A stretch of DNA of 64,000 nt, from the NCBI RefSeq assembly GCF_000518805.1, contig NZ_KI912497.1, positions 136,396-200,395 of the forward strand, in the 5' to 3' direction. Positions within the stretch are counted from its first letter, which is position 1. Each line of letters opens with the position of its first letter. Shown one piece after another: positions 56,628 to 64,000 of the stretch. The notes beneath the pieces are model-generated. The model worked only from the letters and a program-made list of their open reading frames with translations. It was not told the DNA's origin and ran no database searches. The DNA comes from Shewanella waksmanii ATCC BAA-643. Lineage in GTDB: Bacteria > Pseudomonadota > Gammaproteobacteria > Enterobacterales > Shewanellaceae. The translations under genes and the position numbers were made by a program.

Positions 56628-57509
56628 TTATTGACAACTTTGCTGCCAACAATTACGCACCTTACCACCGTGGCTGCGCATCTCATCGACAATACTCTGT
56701 TTACCGACAACATGTCCGGCACCCACCACAATAAATAGTGGCTCAGCAACCGTGGCATCTTGCATTAAACGGCGAATACCTGTAGCCATATCAACATTGC
56801 GCCGCCAAAGGATCTGTTCAATCATCTGAGTGTCGCCATCTTCGACCATCTGCTCGGTCATTAATTCACTTAAAGCCTGTTCATCACCGTTACGCCATGC
56901 CTCAACTAAAGCCAGCATCTCTTTATCAGAGCTTTCAATGGCATCGGCGACCATCTGCCATTGTTGCTCGCGATTGAAACCTGACAGTAGCTTAAATTGA
57001 AACTCACTGGATTCAAGCTCATACAGGGGGCGCTGACGATTTTGTTTTACAAAACGGCCATCAACGCCATATTCAGCACTGAACCCCAACTGCTCAAAAC
57101 GCACCATGCCAATTTGCACTGACTGCAACCAAGGCGAGAAACTGGCAATAGACTGGCACAGCGGTTGCTGACTTTGGCAGTATGTGGTCTTTAATGACTG
57201 AGTGTGTGGATCAATACCTGAAGGATCTAGCCCGTACTGACGAATCATCGCCATTACATCAATATTGTCGGTATCCACTTCCACCACTAAGCCTGACGCG
57301 TTAGCAAACTTCTGTTCGATAATGTCCGCCATAGGGTAAAAGTCAGGCTGTCCGACATGGATTGAGCCAAGTAGATAGGCAGTCTTACCTTGGTAGTTAA
57401 TTTGATAGAATGGCGGCGTATCGGCAGCGACAGCGGATGACCAAACCCAAATTGCCATTATGGATGCACCAATAGTTTGCACTAATCTGTTAGCGTGACT
57501 TGTTGCCAT
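56628..57509 (-). CDS. exported TraB/GumN-family protein
   Basis: A 293-residue TraB/GumN protein with a signal peptide (about 1-28). The family's GSIHVGQ motif lies near the N-terminus, and VVGAGHVVGKQSIV near residue 265. These are the conserved metal-binding-like His residues of this family of presumed metalloproteases. The biological role is unknown. The gene is divergent from the 57558 gene. Confidence 0.85.
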   Translation of the reverse strand: MATSHANRLVQTIGASIMAIWVWSSAVAADTPPFYQINYQGKTAYLLGSIHVGQPDFYPMADIIEQKFANASGLVVEVDTDNIDVMAMIRQYGLDPSGIDPHTQSLKTTYCQSQQPLCQSIASFSPWLQSVQIGMVRFEQLGFSAEYGVDGRFVKQNRQRPLYELESSEFQFKLLSGFNREQQWQMVADAIESSDKEMLALVEAWRNGDEQALSELMTEQMVEDGDTQMIEQILWRRNVDMATGIRRLMQDATVAEPLFIVVGAGHVVGKQSIVDEMRSHGGKVRNCWQQSCQ

Positions 57510-57557
57510 CTGCTTCGCCCCTTATAATTCGGCTAAATTTTTAACCCAGAGGCTGTT

Positions 57558-57869
57558 ATGCCACATACTCGTGTTATAGAGCAACTTAAACAGAACTTAC
57601 AAACAGCTTATCGCCAAGCCATTGATGCTGATGCCAAACTCGATGAACTTAAAAAAGTGGGACATGGCAAGTTTGCTAGCATATTTGGCAAACAACAAGG
57701 TTTTAGCACCGAGAGCAATCGCTTTGGTCCTTACGTGCAGGAGCTTGCACAGCAATTAACCGAAATATCAGCAGATAACGCTAATATTAATGAGCAAATA
57801 GAGCAGTTTGTGCCAAAGCTAGCTGTGCTACTGCAAACCTTGCAAGCGTTTAAAAACCAAGCAAAATAG
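57558..57869 (+). CDS. small coiled-coil protein, possibly PriC-like
   Basis: A 103-residue, mostly helical cytoplasmic protein, rich in Gln, Ala and Lys. It lacks a signal. Shewanella proteins of this type are named primosomal replication protein N'' (PriC) in some annotations; the fragment FGPYVQELAQQL resembles them, but E. coli PriC is longer (175 residues), so this is tentative. It is 88 bp before the EAL gene. RBS AGAGG precedes the ATG. Confidence 0.5.
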   Translation: MPHTRVIEQLKQNLQTAYRQAIDADAKLDELKKVGHGKFASIFGKQQGFSTESNRFGPYVQELAQQLTEISADNANINEQIEQFVPKLAVLLQTLQAFKNQAK

Positions 57870-57956
57870 TCAATTTGTGACAGCAAACAAATATTGTCAT
57901 ATTGCTGTCATTGTCTGGTAATAACATTTCGTCCGATATTAAAAAAGGCGGACGAA

Positions 57957-59705
57957 ATGACAGCGATAGATCTTGGCAAGGAGCTAGATAGAATAATTGG
58001 TCAGCAAAAGATCAATGCACTATTTCAGCCCATTTTTAATATCAACACCCACTCGGTTCATGGTTTTGAGGCTTTAAGCCGCGGCCCCGAGCATAGCCCT
58101 TTGCACTCACCTGTGCCGTTATTTAAAACCGCTGCTTATGAAGGTCGACTATCAGAGCTAGAAGAGGTGTGCCGACGGATCTCCATCAACAGTTTTGATC
58201 AACATGCTCTACCGGGAAAACTGTTCATCAATATCTCTCCCAAAGCGTTGCTGGAGCCCAATCATGCGAAAGGGCTAACATTAGGCTTAGTACAAGAGCT
58301 GGGGCTCAACCCCAATCAAGTTGTCATTGAGCTTTCTGAGCAGTATCCAGCAGACGATATCGATCTACTCAAAGAGTGTTTGAATCATTACCGCAGCCAA
58401 GGTTTTATGACCGCCATTGACGATCTAGGTACCGGGTATTCTGGGCTAAGATTATGGTCAGAGCTGGCTCCAGATTATGTCAAAATCGATCGCCATTTCA
58501 TTAAAGATATTGACCAATCGCCGGTGAAACAGGAGTTTGTTCGCTCCATTATTGATCTCTGCCAAAGTCTCACTTGTAAGGTGATAGCTGAAGGCATTGA
58601 AACCAATAGTGAAATGGCACTGCTCCAGCAGCTCGGTATCATCTATTGCCAAGGGTATTTACTAGGCCGACCGGAAGCACAGCCTAATAAGGTGTTTCAG
58701 CCCCTGTGCCTTCCCGACTTACCTAAGCAACAAACCCGCTATGCTGAATCGGCAGAAAGTTTATGTACCAACGCCATCACGGTATTACCAGGCACTAAAC
58801 TCAAACATGTCAGCGACATGTTTATCGCACAATCTTCGTTGCAAGCCATTGCAGTAGTGGAGAATGAGTACCCGCAAGGATTGGTCGATAGGGCCCACCT
58901 TATGGAGCTGTTTAGCACCCCTTACGGTCGCGCCTTACATGAAAATACCAGTGTGGCCGAGGTCATGAATGGCAAAATTCTGAAGGTGGAAGCCAGTGAC
59001 CCAATTTCGACAGTCAGCCAATCCCTTACTGCCGAGGATAATCACGGTAACGTTGCGCAACAGTTTATCGTGATGCGTCAGGGAAAATTCATGGGCATTG
59101 GCCACACCAAGGATCTATTGCAGCAGCTCACTGAACATCGAATTAAGATTGCCCGTCACGCCAACCCACTCTCTGGATTACCGGGCAATATCCCTATCCA
59201 AGAAGAGTTGCAACGATTGCGAAATCACCAGCGGGACTTTTATTTAGCTTACTTTGATATCAGTTACTTTAAACCCTATAACGACATTTATGGATTTTGT
59301 CGCGGTGATGAAGTGATTCAAGCGGTGGCACAATTACTGAATAAGCAACAAAGTAGCGACAATTTTATCGGCCATATTGGCGGTGATGACTTTGTGATCA
59401 TCAGTACCAGCAATGACATCTTGCAGCAGTCGATGCAGATTTTAAAAGCCTTTGAACAAAGCAAGCAGCTGTTTTACAGTCAAATGCATTGGCAACAACA
59501 AAAAATGGTCGCCGAAGATCGCAAAGGCCACATGTGTGAACACGAACTCATTGGCTTATGCGTCGGCATTCTCCCGCCAATTGTGACATCTCGCTGCAGT
59601 GAGCAACAGCTATCGACTTATAGCGCCGCAGCTAAAAAGCAGGCCAAAACCGCCGCCAACTCTTTCAGTTTGTTTGAAGTCATCGACGAGCCCAGTGCAG
59701 CCTAA
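57957..59705 (+). CDS. EAL-CBS-GGDEF cyclic di-GMP enzyme
   Basis: A 582-residue protein. The EAL phosphodiesterase domain (about 1-245) keeps FEALSRG, ELSEQ, DDLGTGYSG, KIDRHFI, AEGIE and QGYLLGRP. Two CBS modules follow (about 255-395). The GGDEF domain (about 405-570) reads GGDDF instead of GG[DE]EF and has no RxxD I-site. It is most likely a c-di-GMP phosphodiesterase with a degenerate cyclase domain that senses GTP or nucleotide via CBS. AAGGCGGACGAA precedes ATG 57957. The open frame to 57894 has no site. Confidence 0.88.
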   Translation: MTAIDLGKELDRIIGQQKINALFQPIFNINTHSVHGFEALSRGPEHSPLHSPVPLFKTAAYEGRLSELEEVCRRISINSFDQHALPGKLFINISPKALLEPNHAKGLTLGLVQELGLNPNQVVIELSEQYPADDIDLLKECLNHYRSQGFMTAIDDLGTGYSGLRLWSELAPDYVKIDRHFIKDIDQSPVKQEFVRSIIDLCQSLTCKVIAEGIETNSEMALLQQLGIIYCQGYLLGRPEAQPNKVFQPLCLPDLPKQQTRYAESAESLCTNAITVLPGTKLKHVSDMFIAQSSLQAIAVVENEYPQGLVDRAHLMELFSTPYGRALHENTSVAEVMNGKILKVEASDPISTVSQSLTAEDNHGNVAQQFIVMRQGKFMGIGHTKDLLQQLTEHRIKIARHANPLSGLPGNIPIQEELQRLRNHQRDFYLAYFDISYFKPYNDIYGFCRGDEVIQAVAQLLNKQQSSDNFIGHIGGDDFVIISTSNDILQQSMQILKAFEQSKQLFYSQMHWQQQKMVAEDRKGHMCEHELIGLCVGILPPIVTSRCSEQQLSTYSAAAKKQAKTAANSFSLFEVIDEPSAA

Positions 59706-59712
59706 ATAAAAG

Positions 59713-59740
59713 AAGGCGAATCGGATAACCGATTCGCCTT
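59713..59740. terminator. bidirectional terminator
   Basis: AAGGCGAATCGG-ATAA-CCGATTCGCCTT is a 12-bp perfect stem between the EAL gene and the convergent DUF3016 gene. Confidence 0.88.
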
Positions 59741-59758
59741 AATCAAATAATGTTTGAC

Positions 59759-60286
59759 TTACTGCAATTTAGGCTCAATGCTCTTTTTAAGCCAATCTTC
59801 CATTAAGCGATATTCATACCTTAATGGCTTGTCATCCATGCGGCCGACTTTATGCATAAACCCTAAATCGGTCAGCTTTTCATCGCCCGCCATAATCACT
59901 TTGTCACCTTCTAGCACCTGATAGCTAAAATTCATGCGCGGTGGGTAAATATCTTTAATCACCCTAATATCGTTCATAGTGGCGCCAAATGTCGGCCGCA
60001 CATCACCTGCTAAATCGACATCTGTGACTACTAGCTCCAGTTTTTGATTCGGCTGGAATCGCTTCTCAACCTGCTTGCTGAGCTCTTTGGTTAAATTATC
60101 AAAAGTACGTTGCTCGTAACGAGATTGAATGTCACTTGCTGCTTTGACATCGCGATAGCTACTCGGATCTTGCCAAGTAATCTTAACCTGACCCACTTCA
60201 GTGACAGGATCTGGCTTTGCTTCTTCCGCTACAGCCACATTAACAGAGGCAAGAGCGCCCACAAATAGTAGATGTTTTAACTTCAT
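59759..60286 (-). CDS. exported DUF3016 protein
   Basis: A 175-residue exported protein of DUF3016. The signal peptide is MKLKHLLFVGALASVNVAVA. The body has the family's VKITWQDPSSYRDVK and LELVVTDVDLAGDVRP. The tail is LEDWLKKSIEP-like. GAGGAGGCGGAT precedes ATG 60286; the open frame reaches 60307. The role is unknown. Confidence 0.87.
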   Translation of the reverse strand: MKLKHLLFVGALASVNVAVAEEAKPDPVTEVGQVKITWQDPSSYRDVKAASDIQSRYEQRTFDNLTKELSKQVEKRFQPNQKLELVVTDVDLAGDVRPTFGATMNDIRVIKDIYPPRMNFSYQVLEGDKVIMAGDEKLTDLGFMHKVGRMDDKPLRYEYRLMEDWLKKSIEPKLQ

Positions 60287-60512
60287 ATCCGCCTCCTCAG
60301 GCTGCATGTTGTGATTTCAAGCCATACTCTACAAAAGCTAACCTGAATATTAGCTTAATGCAAAGCACGCTAATACTAAGCCACTGTCATTTGGATTTTT
60401 TCATGACCAAACAGCAGTTATCAATGCGGGCTCACACGCCGACACGCAAGATGTATCAATTAGTAACCCACAGCGTTAAACTCTTGCCGTAACTATATAG
60501 ACAGGCGAAATC

Positions 60513-60818
60513 ATGAAAAAATTCACTCCTTTTTTATTTATTGTCAGCATTATCGCTATTGTCGCGTTCGCAATAAGCCAAATAAATCAGTCGGAGCAGC
60601 ACCATTACAGTGAGACTTGGTCTGCATTTGTCTATACCCACGGCTATAACTCCGGCCGCTACCAGAAAACCGATGACTTCAGTGATTATCAACAATGTAA
60701 GACGTTTGCTCAGCAACAATCTGCCGACCAGGGCGATGTGGTGTGGCAGTGTGGATTAAACTGCCGTTTTGATAGCAGCCGCCAGGGCTTTCAATGTGAG
60801 ACAATGAAAAATCACTAA
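60513..60818 (+). CDS. small anchored protein with Cys residues
   Basis: A 101-residue protein. One N-terminal hydrophobic helix (about 4-22) is followed by a polar periplasmic part with three or four Cys (CKTF, WQCGLNCRF, FQCET) and aromatic residues. AGGCGAAATC precedes the ATG. It is unrecognised. Disulfide bonds are plausible. Confidence 0.6.
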   Translation: MKKFTPFLFIVSIIAIVAFAISQINQSEQHHYSETWSAFVYTHGYNSGRYQKTDDFSDYQQCKTFAQQQSADQGDVVWQCGLNCRFDSSRQGFQCETMKNH

Positions 60819-60922
60819 TTCAGCTTAGATTCAAGTTCAGACTGCTAAAATACGCCTCTTTTGGCACTGGCAGCAACATGGCTACCAGTGTAATCGTATC
60901 ACCGTTTATTTAGGAGTCATCA

Positions 60923-61210
60923 ATGGCCCGTTCAATTAAGGCTTACCTGCCTCTATCCGCTGTCGCTTGTGTTCTAGTGCTTAGCCAAAGTGCCTTTGCT
61001 GCAAATTCAGATCAAGAAGCATCATTGGCCCACATCGAAGGAGTCAATGAAATACTCGCTGACAACACCCTGGCATTTCCCAGCGCTGAAGAACAGCTAC
61101 AGCAAATTCAAGCGGAACTCGCCAATGAGGATCAAGGCAGTGCAAGCATCTATTGTGATGATACCCAAGTTCAAGATGAGTTTAGCACCTGTCTAGAGCG
61201 TGACAAATAA
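60923..61210 (+). CDS. small exported acidic protein
   Basis: A 95-residue protein with a signal peptide (about 1-26, ending FAA). The mature part is acidic, Gln/Glu-rich and helical, with two Cys near the C-terminus (IYCDD, STCLE). TAGGAGTCATCA precedes the ATG. Unrecognised. Confidence 0.65.
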   Translation: MARSIKAYLPLSAVACVLVLSQSAFAANSDQEASLAHIEGVNEILADNTLAFPSAEEQLQQIQAELANEDQGSASIYCDDTQVQDEFSTCLERDK

Positions 61211-61433
61211 ATCAATAACCGCTGTAAATGGCGCTTAGAAAAATGCTTGGTTTTTGTTCAGCAAGAGTTCAGCATCATTGTCGTAACATTCGTATCAAGC
61301 AAACGAGGTCACTAAAAACGACCTCAGCAACTAACCACTTTTAGCAGATACTTTGTGACCTTGAAATGATATCTCCACCATGGAGAACACCATTGCCGAC
61401 GTTAGGTCAACGACATAAATTGGAGTGAACAAC

Positions 61434-61745
61434 ATGAGCAATTCAATCTCACTAAAGCAAGTTAACTTTTCTGGCAAAATGGCCCTATTTGCAGCAATCA
61501 TTTTCGGACTAGCAGCCACGTCACAAGTGAAAGCGGAAGAGTTTACCGCAGCAGAACAGGCAGCTATAGATCACCACCACGCTATTCTTGATCAACAGCA
61601 AGCCGTTGTAGAAGACGCGATTATGGATGAGCAACAAGCCGAACTTGAGCAACAGATCGAGCAGCAAGAAACCGCATTTATGCACGAGACTTGCGCTGAT
61701 TATGGTCGTGACTATGATGAAGAAACAGAAGTTTGTTACGAATAA
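61434..61745 (+). CDS. small exported acidic Gln/Glu-rich protein
   Basis: A 103-residue protein with a signal region (about 10-34) then a highly helical Gln/Glu/Ala-rich stretch (EQAAIDHHHAILDQQQAVVE). Two Cys near the C-terminus (ETCADYG, EVCYE). GGAGTGAACAAC precedes ATG 61434. It resembles its neighbour at 60923 in plan, with an acidic helix then a Cys pair. Unrecognised. Confidence 0.65.
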   Translation: MSNSISLKQVNFSGKMALFAAIIFGLAATSQVKAEEFTAAEQAAIDHHHAILDQQQAVVEDAIMDEQQAELEQQIEQQETAFMHETCADYGRDYDEETEVCYE

Positions 61746-61773
61746 GCACACAGCTGTGCGATAACAGTTAGTG

Positions 61774-61799
61774 AAAAAGCGGGCTAAGCCCGCTTTTTC
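61774..61799. terminator. bidirectional terminator
   Basis: AAAAAGCGGGC-TAA-GCCCGCTTTTT: strong stem with A and T tracts. It ends the small exported gene and the convergent DUF4240 gene. Confidence 0.9.
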
Positions 61800-61811
61800 T
61801 ATTTGGTTTTT

Positions 61812-62321
61812 TTAAAAAGGGAATCGAGCACTTAACTGCGGATAAACCGCTTTGAGATGCTTTTTCTTGTTGTTGAACTTTTTGCCTTGAGGGCTTGCCT
61901 GTCCAGATGGCACAAAAGGCAACTCCTTACCTGTTCGGTCTTCATAAATTTGCCCAGCAATTAGATCATACTCATCAACAAACGGATAAGCGTAGCCATC
62001 TTTTTCAGGCCACTGTTCAAGCTGACCTAGCGCATCTGGATCGGCAATAGCTTGTTCAAACCATGTTTTTCCTAGCGAGATAACAAAACAGCGAAATTCC
62101 GCAAATGCATACTCTGAATCGCATCCGGTGACCACATAGGCAGCTCCCCATAGCGACCATAGGTAACTGCGGCGCATCTGTATCGCAAAGTGCTTATCAA
62201 ATGCAGCGAGCTGCTCATCGGACAAAGCCATCAACTTATCATGGAGTTGTTCTGCGAGACTCTGCTGATCTTGCTCTGGGCTCTGGCGAGTGACTAGCTG
62301 CCAAAATTCTGCTTCATTCAT
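61812..62321 (-). CDS. DUF4240 protein
   Basis: A 169-residue cytoplasmic protein of DUF4240. The MNEAEFWQLV start and SYLWSLWGAAYVVTGCDSEYAFAEFRCFVISLGK core match the family. The function is unknown. It is convergent with the upstream small exported genes. Confidence 0.8.
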   Translation of the reverse strand: MNEAEFWQLVTRQSPEQDQQSLAEQLHDKLMALSDEQLAAFDKHFAIQMRRSYLWSLWGAAYVVTGCDSEYAFAEFRCFVISLGKTWFEQAIADPDALGQLEQWPEKDGYAYPFVDEYDLIAGQIYEDRTGKELPFVPSGQASPQGKKFNNKKKHLKAVYPQLSARFPF

Positions 62322-62359
62322 ACCGTACTCTATCTACAACATCAAAGCGCATTGTAACC

Positions 62360-62881
62360 ATGTTAAACCCTTTGACCAATATCTCCCACCTGGATAATTG
62401 CTTTGGAAAGCTAAATAAATGGACTATAGACGATGATTTTTCTAAACTCGCATCCCAATATTATCGCCAATTGCTGAGCCATACGATGACCAGACCACCG
62501 CTACCTTTGCTTTTATTGATGTTAATGTATTTGCTACTGGCTATCGTTGCGCTGTGGCGAGCAATCGATACCCAGTCGATGGATCTGTTCAGTCTGGGGG
62601 TTATTCCGGTACTTATTGGCATGGTACTCAAAGCCAAATGGGCAACGGTTGTATTAAAAGTTTATATTGCAATTCAAGCGCTTGGTTTTAGCGCGTTGGC
62701 CACAACCGCCATTTTGGCCTATCAGATCAGTCCTGAAGATGTAAAAGTCGTGGTTGATGGCCAGTCGATTCCAATCCCACTTATCGCGGCGATTGCTATT
62801 TTACTGCTTGCTTTTCAGCTGTTTATCGCTTTTTCAAAATCAACAAAGAGTTACCTAACATCCGAACAATCAATCGGGTAG
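62360..62881 (+). CDS. membrane protein of unknown function
   Basis: A 173-residue protein. Up to residue 42 it is polar, then three or four hydrophobic helices (about 46-68, 75-95, 100-125 and 140-160). No family recognised. An alternative start at Met43 (62486) would leave only the membrane part. The first ATG has no strong ribosome site, so the start is uncertain. Confidence 0.5.
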   Translation: MLNPLTNISHLDNCFGKLNKWTIDDDFSKLASQYYRQLLSHTMTRPPLPLLLLMLMYLLLAIVALWRAIDTQSMDLFSLGVIPVLIGMVLKAKWATVVLKVYIAIQALGFSALATTAILAYQISPEDVKVVVDGQSIPIPLIAAIAILLLAFQLFIAFSKSTKSYLTSEQSIG

Positions 62882-62904
62882 TATAGGTTATCACTATTTA
62901 ACAA

Positions 62905-62922
62905 CCCCGCTATTAAACGGGG
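62905..62922 (+). terminator. weak hairpin after the 62360 gene
   Basis: CCCCG-CTATTAAA-CGGGG, a 5-bp stem 24 nt after the stop. No T-tract. Confidence 0.35.
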
Positions 62923-62956
62923 CAATAATAACAAAAACATTTAGAGATCAGGGATT

Positions 62957-63757
62957 ATGAACACTTTGCTCCCCAGTGAGCTGTCGATACTGCTTGTCGA
63001 GCCATCGGATACCCAAAGAAAGATTATTGCTAACCATTTGCAAAATGAAGGCATTAGCCAAATCCAAACGGCCAGCAGCATCAGCGAAGCAAGCGACATC
63101 ATTCACCGCCACCAACCAGACTTGATTGCCAGCGCCATGCATTTTGCTGATGGTACCGCTATCGATCTCCTTAAAACCATCAAACAAAACGAAGCCTTAC
63201 AAGACATTCAGTTTATGTTGGTGTCGAGCGAGTGTCGCCGCGAACAGTTAGAGGTGTATCGCCAGTCAGGCGTAGTGGCAATCCTGCCTAAACCTTTCAC
63301 TGCAGAGCATTTAGGTAAGGCGCTCAATGCCACCATTGATCTACTCAGCCAAGATGAACTCGACCTAGCCCATTTCGATGTGCATAACTTACGGGTACTG
63401 GTAGTCGATGACAGCAAAATGGCCCGTAATATTATTCGCCGTACCATTACCAACCTGGGCCTAAAGCTGATCACCGAAGCCACCGACGGCGCTGAAGCCA
63501 TTGAGTTATTACAAGAGCATATGTATGACTTAGTCATTACCGACTACAACATGCCCAATGCCGATGGTCTAGCCTTAACAGACTTCATCCGTAAACACAG
63601 CCAGCAATCGCATATCCCTATTTTAATGGTGTCATCTGAGGCTAATGATGCCCATTTAAGTAATGTATCCCAAGCTGGGGTTAACGCACTTTGTGACAAG
63701 CCATTTGAGCCACATATTGTAAAACAACTGTTATACACCCTACTTGATGATGAATAA
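62957..63757 (+). CDS. double-receiver response regulator with a degenerate first receiver
   Basis: A 266-residue cytoplasmic protein made of two receiver domains (about 8-128 and 144-264) and no output domain. The second has the acidic pair Asp151/Asp152, acceptor Asp196 (ITDYNMP) and Lys248. The first has Ala60 in the acceptor position, and Glu15-Pro16 in place of the acidic pair, but it keeps the Lys of LPKPF. It may be a pseudo-receiver that regulates the second, phosphorylatable domain. No kinase gene is adjacent. Confidence 0.87.
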   Translation: MNTLLPSELSILLVEPSDTQRKIIANHLQNEGISQIQTASSISEASDIIHRHQPDLIASAMHFADGTAIDLLKTIKQNEALQDIQFMLVSSECRREQLEVYRQSGVVAILPKPFTAEHLGKALNATIDLLSQDELDLAHFDVHNLRVLVVDDSKMARNIIRRTITNLGLKLITEATDGAEAIELLQEHMYDLVITDYNMPNADGLALTDFIRKHSQQSHIPILMVSSEANDAHLSNVSQAGVNALCDKPFEPHIVKQLLYTLLDDE

Positions 63758-63888
63758 TCCACCAATTTGGCAATAATTAGCATTTTATTCAGCGTAAAGC
63801 TCTTTCCAATTGTTTCGCCTTATGGCATGTTAGGTCTCAGCGTTACTGAAATTGCTAAGAAAATCTACGGAAAGAAGAGAATATTCAA

Positions 63889-64000
63889 ATGAATAAAACT
63901 GAACTTGTTGCAAAAATGGCTGAAAATGCTGAACTAACAAAAGCAGAAGCTGCACGTGCACTTAAGTCTTTCGAAGAGACTGTTGCACAGGCAATGAAAG
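63889..64000 (+). CDS. HU-family DNA-binding protein, 5' part
   Basis: The frame opens with MNKTELVAKMAENAELTKAE and continues to the window end, giving 37 residues. This is the typical start of a 90-residue HU histone-like protein that bends DNA. HU-alpha versus HU-beta cannot be decided from this part. Confidence 0.9.
   Translation, partial: MNKTELVAKMAENAELTKAEAARALKSFEETVAQAMK

Overview
The window looks like a piece of a marine gammaproteobacterial chromosome, most probably Shewanella. This rests on the protein flavour of rapA, groESL, rraB, cmoM, a DUF3016 protein, the MCP with a [13 protein letters not shown] HAMP linker, and a chromosomal Qnr-like protein. It is an inference from remembered families; no search was run. 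Most of the window is ordinary core and regulatory genome. One accessory stretch lies at about 10.2-16.5 kb.

Layout. 1-4.7 kb: a methionine block with mesX and mesD (folate-independent methionine synthase system), a TauE/TSUP exporter and a MetR-like LysR regulator, with MetR-box-like sites upstream of mesX and metR. 4.8-10.1 kb: a SulP anion transporter, a Tat-leader VOC protein, a small membrane protein and a chemoreceptor. 10.2-16.5 kb: a two-gene membrane pair resembling a pore-forming toxin and its immunity protein, a heptamer repeat, a YugP-type metallopeptidase, a decayed IS4/IS10-type transposase end with CTGACCCC repeats, an orphan exported protein and an IS3-family element whose orfB carries an amber stop. 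16.7-19.1 kb: groES-groEL with a sigma-32-type promoter and a large palindromic repeat behind groEL. 19.1-27.8 kb: a drug-resistance-like region (MATE exporter plus Qnr-type pentapeptide protein; LysR regulator divergent from an RND pump) and a NodB deacetylase.

27.9-41.9 kb: a TM2-like membrane protein behind a 30-bp perfect palindrome, a small exported protein with DFSKT repeats, a large secreted zinc protease, a hybrid histidine kinase, a PIN-PhoH ATPase, rapA, a DUF3530 protein and a YqhA-type protein. 42-46.5 kb: a crotonase, a REC-CheC-like regulator paired with a PAS-GGDEF cyclase, rraB and plsC. 46.6-50 kb: a zinc-uptake block of a small CxxC/His protein, a His-rich outer-membrane protein, a ZnuA-like binding protein and a ZnuB-like permease, with no ATPase gene. 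50.2-64 kb: two tiny membrane proteins, an MscS channel, an aldo/keto reductase, a MaoC-like hydratase, cmoM, a TraB/GumN protein, an EAL-CBS-GGDEF protein, several small exported proteins, a double-receiver protein with a degenerate first domain, and the start of an HU gene cut by the window end.

No rRNA, tRNA or CRISPR array was recognised. The items most worth a second look are the mesXD/MetR cluster with its structured leader, the putative toxin-immunity pair, the Qnr-MATE pair, the 30-bp palindrome, the DFSKT-repeat protein and the zinc operon without an ATPase.
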